A stretch of DNA of 7,008 nt from Candidatus Hydrogenedentota bacterium (GCA_013349485.1 DUZM01000114.1:1-7008), one strand, 5' to 3'. Counted from the first letter of the stretch, positions 1-6,461 are shown. Notes: generated from the letters alone by a model not told the origin. Numbers and translations: made by a program.

Positions 1-236
1 ACGTCGTCGTCGAGGCCGAACTCAGGCGCGGGCTGGCCCATCGCGAGATATGCCAGGCCGTGATCGACGGGGACGTCGATCTCGTGGTTGTTCCCACGCA
101 CGGCCGGTCAGGCATTGCGCAGGTCCTTTTCGGCAGCGTGGCCGAGAAGGTAGCCCGGCTTGCACCGTGCCCCGTTCTGACGGTTCGGCCGCAAGCCCGG
201 GCGGGCGGCTTCGAGACGGCGCCACGGCCCTGTTGA
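1..236 (+). CDS. Universal stress protein (UspA family), C-terminal part
   Basis: The 5' end lies outside the window. Reading from base 3, 77 codons precede a TGA at 234-236. The segment contains the hallmark end of a Usp domain: a hydrophobic strand (DLVVVPTHGRSG), the nucleotide-binding glycine pattern G-x2-G-x6-G-S (visible residues 34-45), an AEKVARLAPCPVLTVR helix-strand ending, and a short Gly/Pro-rich tail. In this family that glycine loop binds ATP phosphates in many members, and the proteins are small cytosolic alpha/beta folds linked to stress survival. Whether this is a single-domain Usp or the last domain of a tandem or transporter-fused Usp cannot be told from here. It converges on the phosphoesterase gene at 420-1166 and shows no visible functional link to the mannoside genes. 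No clear intrinsic terminator follows; only a weak CGTC/GACG hairpin with an A5 loop is seen near 284-297. Confidence 0.9.
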   Translation, partial: VVVEAELRRGLAHREICQAVIDGDVDLVVVPTHGRSGIAQVLFGSVAEKVARLAPCPVLTVRPQARAGGFETAPRPC

Positions 237-317
237 GTGTGGACGAATGTCTTACCGGCCCGCCGTTGTTATACCAAGTTGCCGTCAAAAAGACGTAAAT
301 GAGGAGATCTTGGCCCA

Positions 318-372
318 GGGACAGACACCGTGTTTCGCTCCGTTACACTGCGCGAAAGACGGCGTCAGTCCC
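318..372. repeat. REP-like imperfect palindrome
   Basis: Two 21-base arms, 318-338 (GGGACAGACACCGTGTTTCGC, split here as GGGACAGACACCG then TGTTTCGC) and 352-372, are inverted copies matching at 18 of 21 positions around a 13-base loop. It sits in the gap between two convergent genes. No T-run follows on either strand, so it is not a standard intrinsic terminator. From general knowledge, short palindromes containing GGGACAGACACC are scattered in many bacterial genomes next to Y1/IS200-like REP-associated transposases. I infer a solitary member of such a family. Only one copy lies in this window and no transposase is visible, so the repeat status itself is unproven. Confidence 0.6.
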
Positions 373-419
373 GTTTGGCGGCCAGTCACGGTTTTTTGCC
401 GTTTGAATGCAACTTGGCA

Positions 420-1166
420 TTAGTCGCCCCACCCCAGCGTATGCCGGCGCACGCAGAGTCCTTCTGTGAGAAGAACCGCGGGGTCGAGCATGACTTCGAG
501 GAAGGCGAATGGGTATTCGCACAGGGCTGGGTTTACGATGAAGCTGAGTCCGTCGCGCTGGATCAAGTCAAGACCTGGGTGATAGTGGCCGCTCACGGCG
601 AACCCTATGTCGTATTCGTGCATGAGGCCGATTACTTCCGGCGCATTGACGTAGTTGAACGGACATTCGGCGGCGCCGGGCGGAAACAGCGGCACGTGCT
701 GTATGCTTACGATGGGGCCGTCAAATCCTGTCCGGGCTTGGGCCATCCGCTCGAGGTCGGGCGGCATTCGTCGGGCATTGTATTCGGGCTGTTCCGGGTC
801 GATGAACGAAAGGCACCGCACGCCTTTGACGTCAACGTACTCTTCGGGTCGGGTGAATACGGAGTAGAACAATTCCGGCTCCGGATCGTGGTTGCCCGGG
901 ATCGCGATGACGTCGCTTTCCAATCGGCTAACGACATCATGCATTTGTTTGAGATACCCGAGGGCGGCGGGACGGTTCGGCTCGTCGAGCAGGTCGCCGA
1001 GAATGAGCGTGACGTCGGGGGCAATGGTCTGATTCACATGTTGCGCTGCCCGGGCAAGCAATTCGAGGCCTCGAGCCACCGCCCGTTCAGGATGTTCAAG
1101 GTCGTCGCGTTCCGCGAAATGCATATCGCTTAGGACGGCCATCGTAAAAGTTTTCGTTGGGTTCAT
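420..1166 (-). CDS. Calcineurin-like metallophosphoesterase
   Basis: A 248-aa protein carrying all five metal-binding blocks of the calcineurin-like phosphoesterase fold in order: D14-x-H16 (SDMHFAE), G57-D58-x2-D61 (GDLLDE), G91-N92-H93-D94 (GNHDPEPE), H157 (QHVPLF) and G193-H194-x-H196 (GHYHPG). The set is complete, so a dinuclear-metal phosphomonoesterase or phosphodiesterase is expected. Size and motifs fit the cytoplasmic branch that includes cAMP phosphodiesterase-like enzymes, but the substrate cannot be read from sequence. No signal peptide or membrane segment is seen. I chose the ATG at 1164-1166 because homology-like sequence begins there and a GAGGGG lies 12 bases upstream; a second in-frame ATG (residue 9) is possible. 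The same frame stays open for nearly 300 codons upstream, across the opposite-strand GH130 gene, which I regard as chance. The gene is divergent from the mannoside genes, so co-regulation is possible. A role acting on a sugar phosphate such as mannose-1-phosphate would be speculation. Confidence 0.9.
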   Translation of the reverse strand: MNPTKTFTMAVLSDMHFAERDDLEHPERAVARGLELLARAAQHVNQTIAPDVTLILGDLLDEPNRPAALGYLKQMHDVVSRLESDVIAIPGNHDPEPELFYSVFTRPEEYVDVKGVRCLSFIDPEQPEYNARRMPPDLERMAQARTGFDGPIVSIQHVPLFPPGAAECPFNYVNAPEVIGLMHEYDIGFAVSGHYHPGLDLIQRDGLSFIVNPALCEYPFAFLEVMLDPAVLLTEGLCVRRHTLGWGD

Positions 1167-1197
1167 CTCCGTCCGTGTCCCCTCGTGTACGGCAACG

Positions 1198-1226
1198 TTG
1201 ACTCGCCAAACGGAATATATTATAAG
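1198..1226 (+). promoter_or_regulatory. Sigma70-type promoter for the GH130-GH130-GH38 cluster
   Basis: TTGACT (1198-1203) and TATAAG (1221-1226) are separated by exactly 17 bases. Each hexamer matches the consensus at 5 of 6 positions, and the site lies in the only AT-rich stretch of the divergent intergenic region. Transcription would start near 1233, leaving a leader of about 108 bases before the first GH130 gene. No operator-like inverted repeat is obvious on top of the promoter. No regulator gene is visible in the window. Confidence 0.7.
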
Positions 1227-1244
1227 TTTACCCCGTAGCTTCAA
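1217..1244 (-). promoter_or_regulatory. Possible sigma70 promoter for the phosphoesterase gene
   Basis: On the minus strand TTGAAG (1244-1239) is followed after 16 bases by TAATAT (1222-1217). An exact TATAAT also overlaps it (1224-1219), but with too short a spacing (14) to that -35. Initiation would fall near 1210, giving a leader of roughly 45 bases to the ATG at 1166. The match is moderate, and the site shares its AT-rich island with the stronger rightward promoter. Confidence 0.4.
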
Positions 1245-1309
1245 GGTGGGGTCTGGGCGTTCTGGGGATTTCCCTGGATTGGATCCGGGGAAACAGCGTG
1301 ACCCTACGG
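1230..1309 (+). promoter_or_regulatory. Structured 5' leader of the mannoside cluster
   Basis: The leader can fold in layers. CCGTAG (1233-1238) pairs with CTACGG (1304-1309). GGGTC (1249-1253) pairs with GACCC (1300-1304), which shares base 1304 with the outer stem. A strong hairpin caps it at 1269-1293: TTTCCCTGGAT, loop TGG, ATCCGGGGAAA, 11 pairs with one G-U. An alternative local stem ACCCC/GGGGT (1230-1234 with 1248-1252) would compete with the outer pairing. No T-run follows the hairpin, so it is not a simple terminator, and the AAAGGG ribosome-binding site (1329-1334) lies outside the fold. It does not match a riboswitch I know. A regulatory role is inference only. Confidence 0.4.
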
Positions 1310-1340
1310 CTTCCGGGATGGGGCGAAGAAAGGGCGTGCC

Positions 1341-2276
1341 ATGCTGATTGTCCGAGGGCGAGATATTGTGCGCCGGTGCAAAGGGAACCCGCTCATCACG
1401 ATTGACGACTTGGGATTCCGGTGCGCCGATGTGTGCAACGCTGGCGCGATAAAGACAGAGAGCGAGTATATTCTGCTGCTGACGATACAAACGCAGGCCG
1501 GATTCTCGATCGTTTACCCGGCGCGTAGCACGGACGGATATACATTTGACGTAAGCAGTACGCCGCTTCTGGAACGTGCCAACGAGGCGCCGTTCGCTAC
1601 GTACGAGAATCAAGGCGTGCTCGACCCGCGCGTAACCTATCTGGAGGGCACGTACTACATTGTCTATGACGCGTTGAGCGATCACGGCTATCGGTTGGCG
1701 TTGGCCAGCACGAAAGACTTCGAGAGCGTCGAACGCCTGGGCCTGATCTCGGAACCCGACACCAAGGCGGGCGCCCTGTTTCCCAGAAAGCTCAACGGCA
1801 AATATGCCCGGCTTGAGCGCCCTTGGGCCGGGGGCAGCATTTGGGTAAGCTACTCCGACGATCTGCGGTACTGGGGGTGGTCCGAGGTGGTTATGACGCC
1901 TCGGGGGGGGTTCTGGGACGCGTCGCGGATTGGCGTCGCAACGCCCCCGATGGAGATGCGGGAAGGCTGGTTGTTTGTGTATTACGGCATAAAGGACACG
2001 TCGGCCGGGCCGCTTTTCCGACTCGGGGCGGCGATCCTGGATCCCGACGAACCGCATATCGTCAAATACCGGACCAACGTGCCGATTCTGGCGCCGCGCG
2101 AGGAATATGAACGGATCGGCGATGTACCCAACCTCGTCTTTTCGTGCGGCGCCGTGCTGGAACCCAACGGCGAAATGAAACTGTACTACGGGGCCGCCAA
2201 CTCGTGCATCTGCGTGGGTACGACGAAAGTGGACGACATCCTCGCGGCGTGTCAGGAAAGCGATAAGGAGTTCTGA
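1341..2276 (+). CDS. GH130 family protein, first copy, with altered active-site residues
   Basis: A 311-aa protein of the glycoside hydrolase family 130 five-bladed propeller type. Family blocks are visible in order: GNP near residue 15, SxDG at 63-66, GVLDPR at 92-97, YYIVY at 105-109, LFPRK at 146-150, RP at 160-161, SIWVSYSDDL at 166-175, PP at 202-203, GWL at 209-211 and YYGAA at 282-286. Characterised members are beta-mannoside phosphorylases or, in some subfamilies, hydrolases. The probable catalytic acid D95 is present. Compared with its neighbour, positions conserved in typical GH130 phosphorylases differ: T48 for R, L94 for E, T141/A143 for N/D, R149 for E, Y215 for the His of YHG, and N287 for D. 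The loss of that His, thought to help bind phosphate in the family, argues against ordinary phosphorolysis. No signal peptide is present, so it should be cytoplasmic. AAAGGG lies 6 bases before the ATG. The gene leads a cluster and ends 2 bases before the second copy. It could also be a hydrolase, a specificity variant or a non-catalytic partner. Confidence 0.85.
   Translation: MLIVRGRDIVRRCKGNPLITIDDLGFRCADVCNAGAIKTESEYILLLTIQTQAGFSIVYPARSTDGYTFDVSSTPLLERANEAPFATYENQGVLDPRVTYLEGTYYIVYDALSDHGYRLALASTKDFESVERLGLISEPDTKAGALFPRKLNGKYARLERPWAGGSIWVSYSDDLRYWGWSEVVMTPRGGFWDASRIGVATPPMEMREGWLFVYYGIKDTSAGPLFRLGAAILDPDEPHIVKYRTNVPILAPREEYERIGDVPNLVFSCGAVLEPNGEMKLYYGAANSCICVGTTKVDDILAACQESDKEF
2265..2270 (+). 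promoter_or_regulatory. Ribosome-binding site for the second GH130 gene
   Basis: AAGGAG, a near-perfect Shine-Dalgarno, lies 8 bases before the ATG at 2279 and inside the last codons of the preceding gene. It fixes the start of the second GH130 gene. It also implies independent but possibly coupled translation across the TGACG-ATG junction. Confidence 0.85.
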
Positions 2277-2278
2277 CG

Positions 2279-3220
2279 ATGCTGTTCAAGATCGGCCGGG
2301 ACATTTTCCACCGCTGGGAGGGCAATCCGGCCCTTACCTTGGCGGATATTCCTTTTCGGTGCAACACGGTTTTCAACGGCACGCCGGTCAAGCGCGGCGA
2401 CGAGTATCTTCTGCTGTTACGCATTGAAGGACAGCAGGGGTATTCCTTTTTTGCCTTGGCCAAGAGCCGGGACGGGTTCCGTTTCGACGTCGAAGAGAAG
2501 CCTGTGCTTTTGCCCGCCCGCGACGGCGTTTGGGGTCGATACGAGTCCCAGGGCATAGAGGACCCCCGCGCGACGTGCATTGACGGGACGTATTATATCA
2601 TGTACACGGCCACCGGCGACTACGGTCACCGTATCGCGCTCGCCAAAACGGATGATTTCCATGCGTTCGAGCGCGTCGCCCTCATCTCCGAACCGGGCAA
2701 TAAGGACGGTGTCCTATTCCCCGAGAAGATCAACGGCCAGTATGTTCGGCTCGATCGGCCTATCGGCTTGGGCACGGGCAGCATCTGGATCTCGTACTCG
2801 AACGATTTGTACAGTTGGGGCGACTCGAAGGTGCTTATCAGCCCGAGGTCGGGTTATTGGGACTCGTATCGCATCGGCGCGTCGGCGCCGCCAATTCGTA
2901 CGAAAGAAGGTTGGCTCGAGATATACCACGGCGTGAAGATGACGTCTGCCGGGCCGGTTTATCGCGCGGGCACCGTGCTCCTCGATCTCGAGGCCCCCTC
3001 GAAAGTCGTTGCGCGTTGCAGCGTGCCGCTGCTGTCGCCTCGAGAAGACTACGAGCGTGTGGGCGACGTGGGCAACGTCGTGTTTGCGTGCGGCGCGATC
3101 GTCGAGCCCACCGGGGAAGTGAAAATGTATTACGGCGCCGCGGACACGTGCGTCTGCGTGGCCACGGCCCCGCTGCAAGAAGTCGTAGACTGCACACTGA
3201 ATCACAATTCGCAGAATTAG
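2279..3220 (+). CDS. GH130 beta-mannoside phosphorylase, second copy
   Basis: A 313-aa GH130 protein retaining the family's usual motifs: GNP (15-17), R48 in LLLLRIE, SxDG (63-66), GIEDPR (92-97) with catalytic-acid candidate D95, NKDGVLFPEKINGQY (141-155), LDRP (158-161), SIWISYSNDL (168-177), PP (204-205), GWLEIYHGV (211-219) with H217, and YYGAADTC (284-291). Length fits the roughly 320-aa phosphorylase subfamilies such as the Man-beta-1,4-GlcNAc and mannooligosaccharide enzymes. Those enzymes use inorganic phosphate to release mannose-1-phosphate with inversion. Exact acceptor specificity (GlcNAc, glucose or mannose) cannot be read by eye. There is no signal peptide, so it is probably cytoplasmic. 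It aligns to the preceding gene without gaps over the first 160 residues, with 80 identities by hand count, so the two arose by an old tandem duplication. A 70-base gap without an obvious terminator separates it from the GH38 gene, consistent with one transcript. Confidence 0.9.
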   Translation: MLFKIGRDIFHRWEGNPALTLADIPFRCNTVFNGTPVKRGDEYLLLLRIEGQQGYSFFALAKSRDGFRFDVEEKPVLLPARDGVWGRYESQGIEDPRATCIDGTYYIMYTATGDYGHRIALAKTDDFHAFERVALISEPGNKDGVLFPEKINGQYVRLDRPIGLGTGSIWISYSNDLYSWGDSKVLISPRSGYWDSYRIGASAPPIRTKEGWLEIYHGVKMTSAGPVYRAGTVLLDLEAPSKVVARCSVPLLSPREDYERVGDVGNVVFACGAIVEPTGEVKMYYGAADTCVCVATAPLQEVVDCTLNHNSQN

Positions 3221-3290
3221 GCTTTCTCGCGATTACCAGGATTTCGGGCAGTTGGTGTGTTGTACCAGGGCAACTTGAAAGGGATGGCGC

Positions 3291-5867
3291 ATGAGTGAGA
3301 GTCCGCAGATTCATTTGATCTGCAACGCGCATTTGGACCCCATCTGGCAATGGAACTGGGAGGAAGGGCTTACGGAGGCGATGGCCACGTTCGAGGTGGC
3401 GGCCGACCTGCTGGACGAATACCCCGAGTTCGTTTTCAACCATAACGAATCGGTGCTTTACGAGTGGACCTATGCCCATCGTCCCGATTTGTTTGACCGC
3501 ATCAGGAAACATGTCGCGTCGGGTCGGTGGGTCATCTCCGGCGGATGGTATCTGCAGCCCGACTGCAATCTGCCGTGCGGCGAGTCGTTTGTGCGCCAGA
3601 CGCTTATTGGGCGGGCGTTTTTCCGTAAGCATTTCGGCGTTTCCCCGAAGGTCGCTTATAACCTCGACCCCTTTGGCCATCACGCGAATCTGCCCCAGAT
3701 ACTGCGCCAAACAGGGTACGAGATGTACGTGCACTATCGCCCGTTGCCCGGCGAAAAAGAACTGCCGTCGTTTCTGTATCGGTGGCGAGGAATTGACGGC
3801 AGCGAGATAGCCGCGCTTCGGCCGCCGTGCGGCGCATACAATCATGCTTCGCCTGAGCATTTAAAGGAGAAAATCGGCGCGATGCGCGCACTGGCGGCCG
3901 AAGTAGGCCACGACGTTACGGCCTTCTGGGGCGCGGGCGACCACGGGGGCGGCGCCTCGCGTGCAGATCTCGATGCCGCTCGGGAAGTGGCCGCCGCTCA
4001 CCCCGAGGTGAAGCACAGTTCCTTTGAAACTTACTGCGGTGCGGTGGCCGGGAACATAAAGGACGCGCCGGTCGTAGAAGGCGAAATACAGAAGTGTTTT
4101 ACGGGCTGCTACACGTCCGTTATTGGGGGCAAGCAACGCAACCGACGCGGGGAAGGGCTGGCACTGGCGGCGGAACGGTATGCGGCCCTGGCTTGGTGGC
4201 TGCTGGGTAAGCCGTACCCGGCCGAGGAACTCGACGGTATCTGGAAAACAGTCCTGTTTAACCAATTCCACGACATCCTGCCGGGTTCCAGTGTTCGGGA
4301 AGGGTACCGAGGGTCGATCGAGCTGTACGGCCACGCGTTCACGCACGCGCGCGAGGTCGTTCTGCGCTCACAATTGGCGCTGGCGCAAACGAAGAAGCGG
4401 CGGGAACCGTTGGCGGTTTGTCTTTTTAACCCGCAGGCGATTGCTCGAAAAGTGCCTGTGGAAATCGAGTTTATGGGCGCCCATATGCCGCATCAGCTCG
4501 AGGGCAAAACATTCGAGTTGCGCGACGCGCGGGGCCGGCTCGTGCCGTATCAGTTGCTCCGGCCGGGCTCGGCCATGGCGAATTGGCGGAAACGGATGCT
4601 GTTCGATGCGGCGCTTCCGGCGTTGGGGATGGCCGAGTACCGGATCGAGGTCGTCGACGGCCATGAAGAGAAAGGTAAACCCGGCGTGCGTGTGCGCCGT
4701 GAGAAGAACGGTATTTCTTTCAGCGCCACGTATTACTCGCTGAGGGTAAACACCCGAACGGGGTTAGTCGATTCGCTGCGCGACAAGACGAGCGGCAGGG
4801 AATTACTGGCCAAGCCGGGCGGGGCGCTCGAGGTTCGACAGGATACGGCGCACGCGTGGGGGCCAAACGACCGACCCTACGGGAAAGTCGTCGGCAAGTT
4901 CCGCTGTCCGTTGAAGCGGGACCTTTCGGACATCGTCGGGGCGCATGGCGACCCCTATGCGCCGCCGGTGCGCCTCATCGAGGCCGGGCCGATTGCCGCC
5001 CGATTCGAGGTGATTCAGGCCTGGGGCCGCTCGACGGCCCGGTTGCGGTATACGCTGTACGCGGATGCCCCGCAGATCGGTCTCGAGCTACTCGTCAATT
5101 GGAACGAGCGCCGGCGCGCGCTCCAACTGGCTTTCCCTACCGCGCTCGATTCGGGACGCTATACCGTCGAAATACCGCACGGCGCGCTCGAACGGCCGAC
5201 GGGCAACAGCGAAGAGCCCTGCGGACGTTGGGCGATGCTGGCGTCATCGGACGGGAAGACGGCGTTTGCGCTGGTCAACGACGGTCCGGGCGGCGTCGAC
5301 GTGAACCGCGGCGAACTGAGGCAGTCCTTGGTGCGCAGCCCGATATTCTCCAGCTTCGCGTGCGATGTGCCGCCCGATCACCTCAGCGAACACATGGATC
5401 TCGGCGAACACGTCTTCCGATTTGTCCTTCGACTCGGGGCCGCCGCCGAGGTCCGTTCAGACTTGCCGTTGCTGGCCGACGACCTCATGATGCCGCCAAA
5501 CGCCCACGTGCACATCCCGCTAGGGCCGTGTCCCGAGGCCGGGCTCGAGCCCGATCGAAACGTGGTCGAGGTGAAGGGAAAAGGCGTTCACCTGGCTGCG
5601 CTCAAACGAAGCGAGGACGGCAAAGGCCTCATCGCCCGCCTCGTCGAGACCGGCGGGCGATCACGTCGAGCCCAACTCCGCGTGCCGGGGCTGCGAAGGC
5701 CCGCGGCGGTTCGGTTCAGGCCGTACGAGATCAAGACCATACGCATCTCGCGCACGGAAGACGGCTGCGTCTGGCGCGAGTGCAACCTCCTCGAACAGGC
5801 GGGGACGGGCTCGGCAAAGCGGCACCGAGCAGCCGTCACCGTCGCTGATTTGCCGGCCATGGGATAA
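3291..5867 (+). CDS. GH38 alpha-mannosidase
   Basis: An 858-aa protein with the complete GH38 active-site set: H14-x-D16 in CNAHLDPIW, nucleophile candidate D126 in NLDPFGHHANLP, and H327-D328 in NQFHDILPGSS. H14, D16, D126 and H327 correspond to the zinc ligands of the family. The catalytic domain occupies roughly residues 1-270. A helical middle domain follows to about 370, and the rest forms the beta-sandwich C-terminal domains, where no unusual insertion is seen. The reaction is retaining hydrolysis of terminal alpha-linked mannose (alpha-1,2, -1,3 or -1,6). The protein starts directly with the first strand and has no signal peptide, pointing to cytoplasmic trimming of imported oligosaccharides. 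The ATG at 3291 is supported by GAAAGGG 7 bases upstream; another ATG at 3284 is out of frame. With the two GH130 genes upstream it makes a plausible alpha-then-beta mannoside degradation module. Its 3' end overlaps the convergent lipoprotein gene by 32 bases. Confidence 0.95.
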   Translation: MSESPQIHLICNAHLDPIWQWNWEEGLTEAMATFEVAADLLDEYPEFVFNHNESVLYEWTYAHRPDLFDRIRKHVASGRWVISGGWYLQPDCNLPCGESFVRQTLIGRAFFRKHFGVSPKVAYNLDPFGHHANLPQILRQTGYEMYVHYRPLPGEKELPSFLYRWRGIDGSEIAALRPPCGAYNHASPEHLKEKIGAMRALAAEVGHDVTAFWGAGDHGGGASRADLDAAREVAAAHPEVKHSSFETYCGAVAGNIKDAPVVEGEIQKCFTGCYTSVIGGKQRNRRGEGLALAAERYAALAWWLLGKPYPAEELDGIWKTVLFNQFHDILPGSSVREGYRGSIELYGHAFTHAREVVLRSQLALAQTKKRREPLAVCLFNPQAIARKVPVEIEFMGAHMPHQLEGKTFELRDARGRLVPYQLLRPGSAMANWRKRMLFDAALPALGMAEYRIEVVDGHEEKGKPGVRVRREKNGISFSATYYSLRVNTRTGLVDSLRDKTSGRELLAKPGGALEVRQDTAHAWGPNDRPYGKVVGKFRCPLKRDLSDIVGAHGDPYAPPVRLIEAGPIAARFEVIQAWGRSTARLRYTLYADAPQIGLELLVNWNERRRALQLAFPTALDSGRYTVEIPHGALERPTGNSEEPCGRWAMLASSDGKTAFALVNDGPGGVDVNRGELRQSLVRSPIFSSFACDVPPDHLSEHMDLGEHVFRFVLRLGAAAEVRSDLPLLADDLMMPPNAHVHIPLGPCPEAGLEPDRNVVEVKGKGVHLAALKRSEDGKGLIARLVETGGRSRRAQLRVPGLRRPAAVRFRPYEIKTIRISRTEDGCVWRECNLLEQAGTGSAKRHRAAVTVADLPAMG

Positions 5868-6450
5868 TGCTCTTGGCCTCTTCCAATTGAGGCTTGTTGG
5901 TGAAAAACCGTACTGCAAGCGCCGCGACGTATTTGTGTATATTTGCGGGGACGAATTCACACGTTGTTGAGGCGGTTGATTTCTCGCTTGATGCGGCCCA
6001 GGCGATGATGAAGTACTGTCCGTATTTGCGGCCGTTTACCGTTGTGCCGCCGCTTGTCCGATCCCCGTCGAGCCGAGTGAAGAAGTCGTCACGCTCTTTG
6101 GATAAATACCCCCCCCTCTTGACGACGACTTGTGTTCCTTCGTCCGAACTGCCCCAAAGCAATTCAACGCTGATCTTCCTCGGTGCGTCCTTCCCGATTT
6201 CGTGATCGACTATCTTTCCTGAGCCGACGCATCTGCCGTCCTCGAACTTCAGATAGGTCACCCAGTAATGCTGCGTATCATCCGGGAAAACGACTTGGCC
6301 GCTAATGCTCCCCACATTCAATAGAAACCTGAGCGCATCGTCTTTGCTTGCGTGAGCGGCCGTGCCGGCCGAGTCGGTTTCATGAGAAACCTGAGTGACG
6401 TTGCAGGACAGCCCCAGCAATGCCACGGCCGGTAGGATTAGGCTTCGCAT
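5836..6450 (-). CDS. Putative lipoprotein of unknown function
   Basis: A 204-aa protein that I do not recognise. It begins MRSLILPAVALLGLSC: one Arg, a hydrophobic stretch and a Cys at position 16 in a relaxed lipobox (Gly rather than Leu at -3), suggesting export and lipid anchoring. A Ser/Thr/Ala-rich linker (about 17-36) precedes a soluble domain rich in beta-type sequence with aromatic patches (HYWVTYLKFEDG at 61-72, KYGQYFIIAW at 142-151) and two further cysteines (C74, C164). No catalytic motif stands out. The ATG at 6448-6450 was chosen because the signal sequence starts there and AAGGAG lies 11 bases upstream. The frame is open further upstream to an ATG at 6522, but that extension lacks signal-peptide character. 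An 8-G tract falls in the R-G-G codons at about residues 112-114. The gene's base composition looks somewhat less GC-rich than that of the glycosidases. Its stop lies inside the GH38 gene. A role in carbohydrate uptake is possible but unsupported. Confidence 0.65.
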   Translation of the reverse strand: MRSLILPAVALLGLSCNVTQVSHETDSAGTAAHASKDDALRFLLNVGSISGQVVFPDDTQHYWVTYLKFEDGRCVGSGKIVDHEIGKDAPRKISVELLWGSSDEGTQVVVKRGGYLSKERDDFFTRLDGDRTSGGTTVNGRKYGQYFIIAWAASSEKSTASTTCEFVPANIHKYVAALAVRFFTNKPQLEEAKSIIPWPANQRR

Positions 6451-6461
6451 GCCGAACCATG

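Noticed and set aside
237..317. Intrinsic terminator after the universal stress protein gene
   Set aside because: Only a four-pair stem (CGTC/GACG) with an A-rich loop and no T-run is present.
330..1133. 267-codon plus-strand open frame
   Set aside because: It is antisense to the phosphoesterase gene, whose motifs are complete, and has no domain-like sequence of its own.
1246..1290. Possible G-quadruplex in the leader
   Set aside because: There are three close G-runs, but the fourth is about 19 bases away, too far for a standard fold, and the last run pairs better in the 1269-1293 hairpin.
1167..2057. Long in-frame upstream extension of the minus-strand phosphoesterase (nearly 300 extra codons)
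   Set aside because: It lies antisense to the first GH130 gene, crosses the divergent promoter region, resembles no protein domain and precedes a well-placed start with a ribosome-binding site.
2838..3860. 340-codon minus-strand open frame across the GH130/GH38 junction
   Set aside because: It is antisense to two well-supported genes, arginine-rich and has no recognisable motif.
4856..5848. 330-codon open frame inside the GH38 gene
   Set aside because: Its translation is extremely arginine-rich and low in complexity, typical of a shifted frame of GC-rich coding DNA.
5894..6205. Plus-strand open frame opposite the lipoprotein gene
   Set aside because: The minus strand offers a longer frame with a signal peptide and Shine-Dalgarno, and the plus-strand product has no recognisable feature.
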